A stretch of DNA of 64,000 bases from Streptomyces sp. Ag109_O5-1 (GCF_003814875.1 NZ_RKQF01000001.1:10044001-10108000), one strand, 5' to 3'; shown: positions 1 through 9,768, counted from the stretch's first letter. Made by a program: numbers and translations. Notes: a model not told the origin generated them from the sequence alone.

Positions 1-3000
1 AGGTCGGTCGCCGCCAGTTCGGCGCGCGCCCTCTTCATGCGGGCGGGCCTCCAGCCGGTCCAGCGCGCACAGTTGCGGTCGGTCGGGTCGGGCAGCGCCA
101 GCAACTGGAGGTAGAGCGCGGCCGCGTCCTCCCCGAGACCGTGGGCCGCGGCGACCTCGGCGACCAGCCCGGGCACGCCGACCGAGGGGTCCTGGGCGTA
201 CCCCGCGGGCCCCTCGGCGGAGAGGGCGCGGGCCAGGTCGTCACCGAGGATCGTCCGCAGCGTCCGTGGACCGGATCGGCTTCCCGCACCGACCAGGCCT
301 TCGAGGAGCCCGAGGACCGGGTCGTCCGGGCCGCCCAACGCGGCGGGCCGGACCAGTACGGTCTCCATGTCCCGGTACCAGGGGCGCAGCACCAGCGCAT
401 CCCCGGCCCGCGTCCAACCGTGCGCGTCACCGCCACCGGTCTGCGGAAGGCCGTACACCTTGCGCAACTCGACCGCCGTCGAACCGCCCTTCTCCGTCCA
501 TGCGACACCGAGATCGAGCAGCAGCTCGGGGTCGGTCAGCCGATGGCGCAGCGCGGTGAGTCCCTCCGGCAGCGCGGCCCGCAGCGGATGTCCGTACGGC
601 AGGACGTACGCCAGGGCGGCGAGACTCTCCACCGCGCCGGACAGCGCGTGCCGCGCGGGCACCGCCGAGGGGTCCTCGGGGACCAGGTCGCCGTCCTTGT
701 CGGAGCGCAGCATGGTGGTCCGGCTGAGCCAGGGGGTGCGTGCGGGGTTGAGCACGGCCTCGGCGTACCCGCCGCCGGCTCCGGCGAGTTCGGCGCTCAG
801 GTCCTCGGGCAGCCGTATCAGCGTGCCGAGCCGCTCGGCCCACAGGCGGCCCGCGGTGGCCGTGTCCGGTCCGGTCGTCCACAGGTCGGCCGGGTCGTCG
901 GGCAGCAGTGCGCCGAGCAGCGCCCGCTGTTCCTCGCCGCCCAGCGAGTTCAGCAGCTGGGCGCCGAACTCCCTCTGACGGGGCTTCAGGCCGATCGCGG
1001 TGAGGTCTTCGGTGGCGGGCGCGTGCGGGAGGCCGGCCAGCAGCACGGTGGCCTGGAGGGGGCCGAGTCCGCCGCCGGTCGCGGCCACCACAGCCTCGGG
1101 GGCGTCGGACCGCCAGGGTGCGGCGCCCTTGTCCCGGACCAGCCGGGCCAGTTCGGCGAGCCGGTCCGCCGGGATCCCGGTGGTGTACCGGGTCTCGCCG
1201 GTCAGGGTGAAGTGCCCGACAGGGCCGAACGTGCCGGACGGGTCGTGGTCCAGCGCCAGCCAGTTGATCCGGCCCAGCCGGGGGTCGACGCTCTGGCAGC
1301 CGAGGACGACCACCGTACGGCCGTCGCGGCGCAGCACCTGTCCCGTCCGCTGCTGCTTGTGCTGCTCCTCGCTGAGCACGATCTCGCGCAGCGTGTCCCC
1401 GAGCGCCGGGAGCGGCCCCTCGGTCAGTGCCTCGAACAGCAGGAGCAGGGGCTCTCGCCGGGCGTCGGTGAGGGTGGGCGACGCGGCGCGGTAGGCGAGC
1501 GGCCGCAGGACGCCGAGGAGAGGCGGCCACACCATCCCGATGCCGGGGATCGTGTGCTCGTCGCTCCGCCAGCCGTCGCCGAGGGCGAGCGGTTCGCGGT
1601 CGGGCAGCGGCTTGCCGTCGGCGGGCTTCCCGGAGAGCACATGGTTCACCGCGCGGATCTGCCGCAGTGCGGTCCAGTCGCTCTGCCAGGTGTTCTGCAG
1701 ACCGACAACGCCCGAGACGGCCTGGGACAGGGCGGGGTCCTCGCCGTGCGGCGGCCGGTAGTCGGCGAACATGCCCTCGGTGCGGTGCCGGGGCTGCCGT
1801 GGCCGCTCCTCGGGAGGCGTGGCGAGGGTCGCGGCCGACTCCGCGACCCGCAACGCGGCCCGGACGAGAGCGGCGACACCGACCAGTAGCCGCCGGTCGG
1901 TCAGTTCCGGCAGCGCCCGTGCCACCGCGGTCACGGCGACCTCGTCGGCGGCCGGCACCGCGGCCCTGGCCCTGTCGTCCTTTCCGGCCCGGGCCAGCGC
2001 CTCCCGCCGTTCGGTGAGCGCCGCCGCCGTCGCCCGCATCAGCTCACCGGCCGCCTCGTCGCCCAGGGTGCGCAGCACGGCCGACCCGCGCTCGTCGCGG
2101 GGACGCAGCGCGTGCCAGAACGCGACCGGCGGCACCAGCCGGGTGCCGGCCGCGTACGCCCCGCCGGACTCACCGAAGGACACCCGCCCCAGTTCGGTGC
2201 CGTCGTCCGCGTGCAGGGCGACGCTCTGGTACGTCTGCGCGGCGATCGGCTCGGCCCCGCCCGGCAGCCGCAGCGAGCCCAGCGGCACCCCCGGCACCCG
2301 GCCGTTGCGGCCGGCCTGCAGGGTGACCGTTCGTCCGTCCGGAGTGCCCGCGGCGGTCTCCTCGCCCTCCGTGCGCACCCACCGCCCGAGCACCGTGCCG
2401 TCGGTGCCGAACGGGCTGTTCTCCAGCCCGGGTTGCAGGGGCAGCACCTCGCAGGAGCCGTGCAGCAGCTTGGCGTCCTCGCGGACGGCCGAGGCCAGCA
2501 GCGCGGGGAGCGAGGCACGTCCGTGCTCGCCGCTCACCGGGTCGTACTCCAGCCACACCGTCTGCTTGCCGTGCCTGCCCTGGCGCCAGTACGTGGTGCC
2601 GTCGCCGATGACCGGACGGCTCGGCGGCAGGACCGTGTCCCCGGCATGCAGGGTGCGGCCACCCGTGGCGCGGCCGCCGCCGGGCAGCGGGATCGACGCG
2701 TTGGCCGTGTCGGTGCCGGACCGCCAGACCGGGATCTGCTCGCCGCCGGCCGGGAACACCTCGGTCGGACGGGCCGACCAGTAGCCGTACTGCTTGGCCC
2801 CCTGCCGCCACAGCACCAGCAACTCGCCGTCGGTGTACCGGAACACGGGCCGCTGCCAGCTGTCCAGATCGGCGGGCAGCCGCAGGTCGTGCGTGAGCAG
2901 TACCCCTTGCGGGCCGACGACGACCGCCTTGCGCCCGCGCGCCAGGATCAGTGCGGGCCAAGCCTCCGTGACCGAAAGGGAGTTGTCCTGGTTCTTGCGG

Positions 3001-4679
3001 ACCTCGGCGTCGAGCAGCACCAGCGCCTCGTCCAGCGCGGGCCAGCCCAGCTCGTCCAGGATCCCGGCGCGAAGGGTGCGGCCGAGCACGGGTACGACGT
3101 CGTACTCCACGAGGCGCCGTACGGAGAGTCCGCTCTTCTGCATCACCGGACGGAAGGGCCGCAGCCGTTCCAGCTCCGTGTCGACCCCGGGCAGCCCCGT
3201 GGCGGAGGTGAACTCCGCCGTCGACACCTGCAGCCATTCGACCAGCACATCGCCGAGAACCGGGTGCTCGGCCACCTTGAGCAGATCCGTCGCCCCCTGC
3301 CCCCGGCCGAGCCCGGCGACGGCCCGGAACAGCAGGGTCCGGTAGCGGGATTCGGCCGCGATGGCCGTCAGGTCCCGCTGTCCGGGCCGCTTGTCGCGCA
3401 GCCAGCTGCTCAGCGGCAGATACACGTCCGTGTCCGCGTCGGGGACGGCCAGCGGGATCCGCTCCGCCACGCACAGGTCCAGCAGGTCGAGGTCGGCCCC
3501 GCTCTGCCAGCGCCCGGTGAAGAGGTCGACGGGCCGGCCGGTCGCGCGCAGCCGGGGCGCCATCCGTTCGACGAGGGCCAGTGTCGCGGGGGAGCGGTGC
3601 GGGGCCGCCGCCCCGTGCTTGCGGTGCAGCGTCCAACGGCCCAGCCAGTCCGCCGCGTCGGCCTCCCCGCCCTCGTCCGTCAGCAGCAGGTCCGCGCCGC
3701 ACTCAGCCAGCAGCGCCAGCCAGAGCTCGTCGTCCTCCACCTGCCGGCCCAGCCCGGCCGGCATGATCTCCAGCAGCCGTGCCCGGACCTCCGGCCGGCG
3801 CTCGGCGACGGTCGGCAGCACGCTCCGGTAGGCGTTCCAGAAGGCGGCCGGCGCCCGCACGGCGGCAGGGGAGGCGAGCAGGTCGGCCACCAGCGCGCAC
3901 TCCTCGGTGACCAGGTCCAGCTTCGCCGCCTTGACCAGCCCGCGCGCGTCCTGCGGGAGCGAGGCGTACGGCGGCATCCCGGCCGCGCAGCGCTCCACCG
4001 TCAGCTGCCGGAACTGCGCCCAGGCGGTGGCCGGTTCGAGCCGCCGGGCGAGGTCCTTCACATACTCCTTGAGCGCCTTCACCGTGAGCGCCCCGGCGAA
4101 TGCGAACTCCAGGAACACCGCCCGCTGCCGCTCCTCGTCCACCGCGAGGGCGTGCACACGCTCGGCCTCGCGGGCCTTGCCGAAGAAGGCGGCCGCGTAG
4201 GTCGTGTTCTCGTACTGGAGGAAGACCCGTGCGGCCTGTTCGTAGAAGGTCGGCAGGAAGTGCGGGACCGCACGGCCGAGTTGCCCGCCGAGCGCCTCGA
4301 AGCCCTCCTTCGCGTTGCCCGGCTTGGACTTGGCCTGCCGGGCGAGTCGCTCGACGTCCTTGACCAGGGCGAGGGCGTGATGGCCGTTGGCCGGGTCGTG
4401 GACCAGCGCCCAGGCCGGGAAGCCGAGGGTCTCCCGGCGCACCTGGCCGACCTCGGGCGCCTCCGGATCACGGGCGAGGCCGAGGAACTCCAGGGCCAGG
4501 TCCTCGGCGTCACCGAGGGTGCCCGGCACCAGGCGGACCACCGCGCGGTCGTCCAGGGCCGGGTGGGTGTACGTGCGGGCGGTCAGGACATCGGCGTCCT
4601 CCCGCCCGGTCGTGCCCACGGGCAGGATCGCGCCGACGTCGAGCAACGCGGCCGCAGTGATGTCGTCGTACGTGCTCAT
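1..4679 (-). CDS. Large DUF4132-associated protein of unknown function (C-terminus beyond window)
   Basis: An uninterrupted minus-strand reading frame starts at an ATG (4679-4677) and runs off the left edge of the window, so at least 1,559 residues are present. The N-terminus reads MSTYDDITAAALLDVGAILP. Leu/Ala-rich helical stretches dominate. There is no signal peptide or membrane segment, so it is probably a soluble cytosolic protein. Its start overlaps the stop of the upstream DUF4132 gene by four bases (ATGA), implying translational coupling and a shared role. I do not recognise a catalytic motif. Large companion proteins next to MolR/DUF4132 genes are common in Streptomyces and lack an assigned function. 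The last visible codons (WTGWRPARMKRARAELAATD) still look coding, so the true end lies to the left. Confidence 0.8.
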   Translation of the reverse strand, partial: MSTYDDITAAALLDVGAILPVGTTGREDADVLTARTYTHPALDDRAVVRLVPGTLGDAEDLALEFLGLARDPEAPEVGQVRRETLGFPAWALVHDPANGHHALALVKDVERLARQAKSKPGNAKEGFEALGGQLGRAVPHFLPTFYEQAARVFLQYENTTYAAAFFGKAREAERVHALAVDEERQRAVFLEFAFAGALTVKALKEYVKDLARRLEPATAWAQFRQLTVERCAAGMPPYASLPQDARGLVKAAKLDLVTEECALVADLLASPAAVRAPAAFWNAYRSVLPTVAERRPEVRARLLEIMPAGLGRQVEDDELWLALLAECGADLLLTDEGGEADAADWLGRWTLHRKHGAAAPHRSPATLALVERMAPRLRATGRPVDLFTGRWQSGADLDLLDLCVAERIPLAVPDADTDVYLPLSSWLRDKRPGQRDLTAIAAESRYRTLLFRAVAGLGRGQGATDLLKVAEHPVLGDVLVEWLQVSTAEFTSATGLPGVDTELERLRPFRPVMQKSGLSVRRLVEYDVVPVLGRTLRAGILDELGWPALDEALVLLDAEVRKNQDNSLSVTEAWPALILARGRKAVVVGPQGVLLTHDLRLPADLDSWQRPVFRYTDGELLVLWRQGAKQYGYWSARPTEVFPAGGEQIPVWRSGTDTANASIPLPGGGRATGGRTLHAGDTVLPPSRPVIGDGTTYWRQGRHGKQTVWLEYDPVSGEHGRASLPALLASAVREDAKLLHGSCEVLPLQPGLENSPFGTDGTVLGRWVRTEGEETAAGTPDGRTVTLQAGRNGRVPGVPLGSLRLPGGAEPIAAQTYQSVALHADDGTELGRVSFGESGGAYAAGTRLVPPVAFWHALRPRDERGSAVLRTLGDEAAGELMRATAAALTERREALARAGKDDRARAAVPAADEVAVTAVARALPELTDRRLLVGVAALVRAALRVAESAATLATPPEERPRQPRHRTEGMFADYRPPHGEDPALSQAVSGVVGLQNTWQSDWTALRQIRAVNHVLSGKPADGKPLPDREPLALGDGWRSDEHTIPGIGMVWPPLLGVLRPLAYRAASPTLTDARREPLLLLFEALTEGPLPALGDTLREIVLSEEQHKQQRTGQVLRRDGRTVVVLGCQSVDPRLGRINWLALDHDPSGTFGPVGHFTLTGETRYTTGIPADRLAELARLVRDKGAAPWRSDAPEAVVAATGGGLGPLQATVLLAGLPHAPATEDLTAIGLKPRQREFGAQLLNSLGGEEQRALLGALLPDDPADLWTTGPDTATAGRLWAERLGTLIRLPEDLSAELAGAGGGYAEAVLNPARTPWLSRTTMLRSDKDGDLVPEDPSAVPARHALSGAVESLAALAYVLPYGHPLRAALPEGLTALRHRLTDPELLLDLGVAWTEKGGSTAVELRKVYGLPQTGGGDAHGWTRAGDALVLRPWYRDMETVLVRPAALGGPDDPVLGLLEGLVGAGSRSGPRTLRTILGDDLARALSAEGPAGYAQDPSVGVPGLVAEVAAAHGLGEDAAALYLQLLALPDPTDRNCARWTGWRPARMKRARAELAATD

Positions 4680-5530
4680 GCCGCCCGCTCCTCGTCCTCG
4701 ATGTCCCGCCCGGCGTACAGTGCCGCCGCCATCCGCATCCCCTCCGACCAGGCGACCGGCCCGACCTGACCGAGCTTCAGCGACCGTCCTGCCGGATCGG
4801 TCCACACCAACGGGCCGGTCTCGGTCTCGTAGTAGCCGTCGAAGTCGCCGACCCAGACCCGGGCCTCGACCCCGCGGCCGTCCTCCAGTACGGAGCACAC
4901 CGCGTAGCCCCCGCGCACGCGGTACCCCAGCTGTGTGGCCCTGCCGTGCAGGAACCGCAGCTCCTTGAACACCCCGCCCGCGTACTCGTCGACCTGGCCG
5001 GCCTCCGGGTCCAGGGCGGCCGGGCGGTGCCAGACCTCGCGGAAGAGCTGCCGGGCCTTCTGCTCGACGCCGAGTTCGACGGCGAACTCCCGCAGTTCCT
5101 CCAGGTCTTCGAGAAGCACCGGGTGCGGCAGCCGGACCAGCTCGGGAGCGATGCGCACGGTGTCGCCGTCGAGGTCGACCAGGCCGAGCCCGCGCTCCGC
5201 GTCGGCGTCCCGCAGGAATCCGGCGACCTCGCCGTCGGCGCCGGTGACGACGAGGTCACGCAGCGCGGCCTGCCAGGCCGGATCAGGCCACACTCGGGCG
5301 AGAACATCCATCGGCACCGGCAACGACCGGGTCATCCACCGCTCCACGTCGGCCAGGCACTGCCGTTCGTGCCGTTCCAGCCACTCGACGAGCTGCCGCA
5401 GCCCCACCACCGCCGGATCGTCCGCCAGCTTCGAGGGCACGGACTTCAGCCGCCGCCCCGCCGCGTTGCGGCAGACCACCTTCCCGTCGTCCAGGGCCAC
5501 TTCGTAGTCCCCGGCCGTCACCCACCCCAT
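4676..5530 (-). CDS. DUF4132 (MolR-like) domain protein
   Basis: This is a 284-residue soluble protein with a clear GGAGG site before its ATG. The middle and C-terminal parts carry the features I associate with DUF4132: a VRLPHPVLLEDLEELREF segment (about residues 128-145) followed by KARQLFREVWHRP, then GGYAV and DPAGRSLKLGQVGPVAWSEGM near the end. DUF4132 is named after E. coli MolR/YehI-type proteins, which are much longer; its biochemical role is not established. The gene is the first of a two-gene unit with the giant downstream protein (4-bp overlap). Family assignment is by motif memory only; the function is unknown. Confidence 0.65.
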   Translation of the reverse strand: MGWVTAGDYEVALDDGKVVCRNAAGRRLKSVPSKLADDPAVVGLRQLVEWLERHERQCLADVERWMTRSLPVPMDVLARVWPDPAWQAALRDLVVTGADGEVAGFLRDADAERGLGLVDLDGDTVRIAPELVRLPHPVLLEDLEELREFAVELGVEQKARQLFREVWHRPAALDPEAGQVDEYAGGVFKELRFLHGRATQLGYRVRGGYAVCSVLEDGRGVEARVWVGDFDGYYETETGPLVWTDPAGRSLKLGQVGPVAWSEGMRMAAALYAGRDIEDEERAA

Positions 5531-5839
5531 GCGTGCCTCCCCGCACCGCAGTGATCAAGTGATGGGGACTTTAGGGGAGGCCACTGACAACGCCCTCCAC
5601 GATCACCGCGGGGACGGGAGCAGGTCGTCGAGGGCGAGCGGCTGTGGATGAGACCGATGGACGTCGAGGCCGAGGGGAGGAGCCCAGGGGAGGAACCGAA
5701 GGGAGGAGGGGACCGGGACGGATGCGACGGGTGGCGGCGCGGGCCGAGGCCGGAACGGCAACGACTCCGGTACGGCAACGACCCCGGCGCGGACGTGAAG
5801 AGCGTCCGGACCGGGGCCGTATGAGGATCGGGCGAGCCG
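5531..5839. other. Intergenic region, 309 bp, no gene recognised
   Basis: Between the divergently ending DUF5997 gene and the start of the DUF4132 operon. It contains a purine-rich stretch (about 5670-5715) and a short direct repeat, ACGGCAACGAC, at about 5757 and 5776. The promoter of the DUF4132 operon should lie near 5535-5600 on the minus strand, but I see no convincing -35/-10 pair. Confidence 0.5.
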
Positions 5840-6232
5840 TCAGCCCTGCCCAGACTCCTTCTCCCGCTTCAGGTTCTTCAGCCGTGCGCCCTCCTTGCGG
5901 ACCTCGGCCTGCGTGGTGCGCTCCTTCTCCAGCCACTCGGGCTGCTCGCGCTTGAGCTCCTCGATCTGCTCGGTGGTGAGCGCCTCCGTCACTCCGCCGC
6001 GCGCCAGCCCCGCGATGGACACGCCCAGCTTGGCCGCGACCACCGGACGCGGGTGCGGACCGTTCTCCCGCAGCTCGCGCAGCCACTCCGGCGGGTTTGC
6101 CTGGAGCTCGTTCAGCTCGGCGCGCGAGACGACGCCCTCCTGGAAGGATGCGGGCGTGGCGGGCAGGTACACGCCCAGCTTCTTCGCCGCGGTCGCGGGC
6201 TTCATCGTCTGGGCGGTCTGGTGCGAACTCAT
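5840..6232 (-). CDS. DUF5997 family protein
   Basis: This 130-residue basic soluble protein begins MSSHQTAQTMKPATAAKKLG. I chose the ATG at 6232 over upstream in-frame codons because the upstream 51 residues are Pro/Arg-rich and non-protein-like. The sequence has a repeated pattern: KPATAAKKLGVYLPATPASF, then RPVVAAKLGVSIAGLARGGV, each followed by an acidic PEWL(R/E) helix. This suggests two related small helical units, possibly helix-turn-helix-like. The pattern matches the actinobacterial DUF5997 family, which has no known function. It is divergent from the LysR-like gene at 6364, with about 130 bp between them. Confidence 0.7.
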   Translation of the reverse strand: MSSHQTAQTMKPATAAKKLGVYLPATPASFQEGVVSRAELNELQANPPEWLRELRENGPHPRPVVAAKLGVSIAGLARGGVTEALTTEQIEELKREQPEWLEKERTTQAEVRKEGARLKNLKREKESGQG

Positions 6233-6363
6233 GAGGTCAAGGGTATCGGCCGGGCGCAGAAGCCCCGACCACGGCCGATGACGGGCGGCCGGCCAAGGCC
6301 GCGGGCAGGCCGCCCACCGCGGCCGATGCGGGGCAGCCGTCCGCGGCCGGTTAACCTGGCCTG

Positions 6364-7152
6364 GTGACAGGCTCGGAGGAAACACCGTCGTTCCGGCTCG
6401 CGTACGTTCCCGGCGTGACGCCCGCCAAATGGGTACGGATCTGGAACGAGCGCCTGCCCGACATCCCCCTCACGCTCCACCAGGTCCCGCCCGCCGAGGT
6501 GTCCGACGTGCTGCGCGCGGGCGACGCGGACGCCGCTTTCGTACGGCTCCCGGTGGACCGTACGTTCTTCAGCGCGATCCCCCTCTACACCGAGACCACG
6601 GTGGTCGTCGTACCGAAGGACCACGTGATCACGGCGGCCGAGGAGGTCACTGTCGCCGACCTCGCCGACGAGGTGCTCTTCCACCCCCTCGACGATGTCC
6701 TCGACTGGGACGCGCCGCCCGGCGAGCCCGCCTTCGAGCGCCCGGCCACCACCGAGGACGCGGTGGAACTGGTCGCCGCCGGCGTCGGCCTCCTGGTAGT
6801 CCCGCAGTCCCTGGCCCGCCTGTACCACCGCCGGGACCTCACCTACCGCCCGCTCACCGACGCCCCCGAGTCGACCGTTGCCCTGTCCTGGCCCGAGGAG
6901 GCCACCACGGACCTGGTCGAGGACCTCATCGGCATCGTCCGCGGCCGCACGGTCAACAGCACCCGCGGCCGTCAGCCGGCCCAGGCATCCCCGGCATCGC
7001 AGGAGAAGCCCAAACGGGTGCAGAAGCCGGCGGCCGCCAAGGCGGCGTCCGCCGGGCGTACCGCCGGCGCCCGCACCACCGGCGCGAAGTCCGCCAAGTC
7101 TGCCAAGACGGCGAAGACCGCCAAGCGCGGAAAGCCCCGCCGCCGGTCGTAA
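6364..7152 (+). CDS. LysR-type substrate-binding domain protein without DNA-binding domain
   Basis: The GTG start gives a 262-residue protein. Residues about 10-195 look like the effector-binding domain of LysR regulators: RLAYVPGVTPAKWVRIW at the beginning, DADAAFVRLPV, VVVPKDHVI, and AVELVAAGVGLLVVPQSLARLY. The usual N-terminal winged helix (about 60 residues) is absent, so the protein cannot bind DNA the way LysR proteins do. The last 60 residues are a low-complexity Lys/Ala/Arg tail ending AKRGKPRRRS, resembling histone H1-like tails, which may give non-specific nucleic-acid binding. It is divergent from the DUF5997 gene. The ligand is unknown. Confidence 0.75.
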   Translation: MTGSEETPSFRLAYVPGVTPAKWVRIWNERLPDIPLTLHQVPPAEVSDVLRAGDADAAFVRLPVDRTFFSAIPLYTETTVVVVPKDHVITAAEEVTVADLADEVLFHPLDDVLDWDAPPGEPAFERPATTEDAVELVAAGVGLLVVPQSLARLYHRRDLTYRPLTDAPESTVALSWPEEATTDLVEDLIGIVRGRTVNSTRGRQPAQASPASQEKPKRVQKPAAAKAASAGRTAGARTTGAKSAKSAKTAKTAKRGKPRRRS

Positions 7153-7278
7153 CGCCCCGCAGGGCCCCGCATCCGCTCCCGATCTGCTCCCACACGCCCT
7201 GATCACCTCCCCGGACTCGGGCCCGTGCGATGTCACGATGCCTCCGGACATCCCGGACATCCACCGCTGGAGGCGCCC

Positions 7279-8310
7279 GTGAGCCCTGAAGCAGCCCCGG
7301 ACGAAGCCGTCGACCCCCGTGCGTCGTCCGCGTTCCTCGTCAACGAATCGCTCGGCTACCTGTTCCCGGCCGCTCTGCGCGTCGCCGCGGTCGTCGGTGT
7401 GGCCGACCACCTGGCGGGCGGGCCCCGCACCGCGGCCGAACTGGCCGAGGCCACCCGCACCGACGCGCGGAGCCTGTACCGGGTACTCCGGCTGCTGGCC
7501 ACGCGCGGCATCTTCGTGGAGGACGCCGGCGGCCGCTTCCGGCTTACCTCCGTCGGGGACACCCTGCGCAGCGACGCACCCTGTTCGGCGCGTTCCGCCG
7601 TCCTGATGAACACCGACCGCAGCATGTGGCTGCCCGTCGCGGACCTGAGCCGCTGCGTGAGCGAGAGCACGTCGGCGTTCGAGCACCTCTTCGGGCTGCC
7701 GTTCTTCGAGTACTTCGCGCAGGATGAGGACACCGCCGATGTCTTCCACACCGGCATGGCCGCGATGTCCGCCGCGGAGAACGAGCCCATCGCCGCCGCC
7801 TGCGAGTTCCCGTCCACCGGCACGGTCGTCGACGTGGGCGGCGGCCACGGCGGCTTCCTGCTGGCGGTTCTCGACCACCACCCCGGTCTGCACGGCGTCC
7901 TGCTCGACCAGCCGCACGTTCTGGCCGGCCACCTCCTGGACAAGCCGGGGACCGCCGGCCGCTGGAGCATCGAGTCCGGAGACTTCTTCACCGCCGTACC
8001 GGAGGGTGACGTCCTCGTGCTCAAGCGGATCCTGCACGACTGGGAGGACGACCAGTGTGTGACCCTCCTCGACCGCTGCCGTGCCGCACTCGCGCCGGGC
8101 GGGCGGATCATGGTCGTCGACGCGGTGGTCCCGCCGGGCAACACACCCCATCAGGCCAAGACGCTGGATCTGCTGCTGATGGCGGTCCTGGTGGGCCGGG
8201 AACGCACCGAGCCGGAGTTCGCCGCGCTGTTCGAGGCCGCCGGTCTGAAACTGTCCCGGATCGTGCCGACCCCGACCGTGCTCTCGGTGGTGGAGGCGGT
8301 GGCCGCCTAG
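7279..8310 (+). CDS. SAM-dependent O-methyltransferase (family 2, acetylserotonin OMT-like)
   Basis: I chose the GTG at 7279 because CTGGAGG lies just upstream, giving 343 residues. The N-terminal 90 residues form the winged-helix dimerisation domain of plant-type O-methyltransferases (GVADHLAGGPRTAAELAEAT, SLYRVLRLLATRGIF). The Rossmann domain carries the SAM motif VVDVGGGHGGFLLAVL at about 177-192, and DVLVLKRILHDWEDDQC supplies the usual catalytic His region (LHDW). Such enzymes methylate phenolic hydroxyls of small molecules or polyketides. The convergent MFS exporter 18 bp downstream could export a product, but no biosynthetic cluster is present, so the substrate is unknown. Confidence 0.85.
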   Translation: MSPEAAPDEAVDPRASSAFLVNESLGYLFPAALRVAAVVGVADHLAGGPRTAAELAEATRTDARSLYRVLRLLATRGIFVEDAGGRFRLTSVGDTLRSDAPCSARSAVLMNTDRSMWLPVADLSRCVSESTSAFEHLFGLPFFEYFAQDEDTADVFHTGMAAMSAAENEPIAAACEFPSTGTVVDVGGGHGGFLLAVLDHHPGLHGVLLDQPHVLAGHLLDKPGTAGRWSIESGDFFTAVPEGDVLVLKRILHDWEDDQCVTLLDRCRAALAPGGRIMVVDAVVPPGNTPHQAKTLDLLLMAVLVGRERTEPEFAALFEAAGLKLSRIVPTPTVLSVVEAVAA

Positions 8311-8328
8311 CTCCGGGCCCGGCCGGGC

Positions 8329-9768
8329 TCAGTCCTCCGGTACGTCCGGCCGCTCCTGCAGATCGGCGACCGCCAGGCCCAGCGCCACCAGGATGAATCC
8401 GACGGACGTGAGCAGGCCGAGCTGGAGCGCCTCGGTGGCCGGGCCGTGGTGGGCGAGGTGGGCGAAGTACACCGAGCCCACCACGGCGATCCCGGCCGCC
8501 GAGCCGACGCGCTGGCCGGTCTGCAGCACTCCGCCGGCCGCGCCGGCCCGCTGCACCGGGACCCGGGTGAGCGTGAGCGTCGTGTTGGGGGAGACCGTGA
8601 TGCCGGAGCCGATCCCACCGACGATCATCGGCACCGCGGCGGCCCAGCCGATGCTGTCCGACGGCACCAGCTGTACCACCGCGATGATCCCGATCAGGCC
8701 CAGTGCCACCCCGCTGAGCCCGATGACGACGAGCGTGCGCCCGTGGCGCACCACCAGTCGGCCTCCGAGCGCGGCGCCGACCGCCGAGGCGGCGGCGAAG
8801 GGCAGCACGGTGACACCGGCGGCCAGCGCGCTGTATCCCGCCGCGTTCTGCAGGAAGAGGGCGAGGACGAAGAAGACCGTGGTGAAGCCCGCGAAGTAGC
8901 TGAAGCTGATCAGCGCGCCGAGTGTGAAGGACCGCAGCGAGAACAGGTTCAGATCGATCAGGGGTGCCCGTCCGAGCCGCCCCTGCCGTCGCTCCCAGGT
9001 CCAGAACAGTCCCAGCAGAACCGCGCCCACCGGCAGCAGCGCCCACTTCTGCCGGCCGGTCCACTGCTGCTCCTGCACCAGCGGCAGCATGAGCGCGAGC
9101 ACGCCGGAGCCGAGGAGCAGCACGCCGATCGGGTCGAACTGCTCCCGTCTGCCCGCCGACCCGGGGAACCTGGGCAGCAGCCGTAGTCCTGCGATGAACG
9201 CGGCCACCCCGATGGGCACGTTGACGAAGAACACCCAGCGCCAGCCGTCGTCGGTGCCGACCCCGTCGATGATCAGACCACCCGCCAGCGGGCCCACCGC
9301 CGTGGAGACCCCGATGACACTGCCGAGCAGACCGAAGGCCTTGGCCCGTTCGGCGCCCTGGAACATCTGCTGGATCAGCCCCGAGGTCTGCGGCGCGACC
9401 AGGCCCGCCGCCGTGCCCTGGAGCAGCCGGAACGCCACCAGCAGGTCGGGGCTGGCCGCGAGCCCGCAGGCCGCCGAGGCCAGCGTGAACACGGCGAGCC
9501 CGATCAGGAACGCCTGGCGCCGCCCGCGCATGTCTCCGAGCCGACCTGCTGGCACGAGCGCCAGTCCGAAGGTCAGGGCGTACCCGGAGACGACCCAGGA
9601 CTGGGCCGCCTCCGTGGTGCCCAGTCCCCGCTCCATCGAGGGCAGCGCCACGTTCACGATCGAGGTGTCGAGCAGCGAGATGAAACCGGCCGCGAGACAG
9701 ACCCCTAGGGCCGGCCACCGCCGTTCGTCGGTGGCCGGCTGCTGCGGCTTTGCCCAGGTCGTGGTCAT
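8329..9768 (-). CDS. MFS drug exporter, DHA2 (EmrB/QacA) family
   Basis: This 479-residue protein is strongly hydrophobic, with about 14 predicted membrane helices as in DHA2 transporters. Motif D1 is LLDTSIVNVALPSM in helix 1, motif A is GRLGDMRGRRQAF after helix 2, and motif C-type glycines occur in LLGSVIGVSTAVGPLAGGL. It likely exports hydrophobic compounds using the proton gradient. The gene ends facing the methyltransferase gene with only 18 bp between the stops. There is no adjacent TetR gene, so its regulation is not visible. Confidence 0.88.
   Translation of the reverse strand: MTTTWAKPQQPATDERRWPALGVCLAAGFISLLDTSIVNVALPSMERGLGTTEAAQSWVVSGYALTFGLALVPAGRLGDMRGRRQAFLIGLAVFTLASAACGLAASPDLLVAFRLLQGTAAGLVAPQTSGLIQQMFQGAERAKAFGLLGSVIGVSTAVGPLAGGLIIDGVGTDDGWRWVFFVNVPIGVAAFIAGLRLLPRFPGSAGRREQFDPIGVLLLGSGVLALMLPLVQEQQWTGRQKWALLPVGAVLLGLFWTWERRQGRLGRAPLIDLNLFSLRSFTLGALISFSYFAGFTTVFFVLALFLQNAAGYSALAAGVTVLPFAAASAVGAALGGRLVVRHGRTLVVIGLSGVALGLIGIIAVVQLVPSDSIGWAAAVPMIVGGIGSGITVSPNTTLTLTRVPVQRAGAAGGVLQTGQRVGSAAGIAVVGSVYFAHLAHHGPATEALQLGLLTSVGFILVALGLAVADLQERPDVPED

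Noticed and set aside
141..4769. Long plus-strand open frames (141-1889 and 2112-4769)
   Set aside because: They are antisense to the large minus-strand gene, encode Arg/Gly/Pro-rich low-complexity products and have no homology; high GC lengthens such frames artificially.
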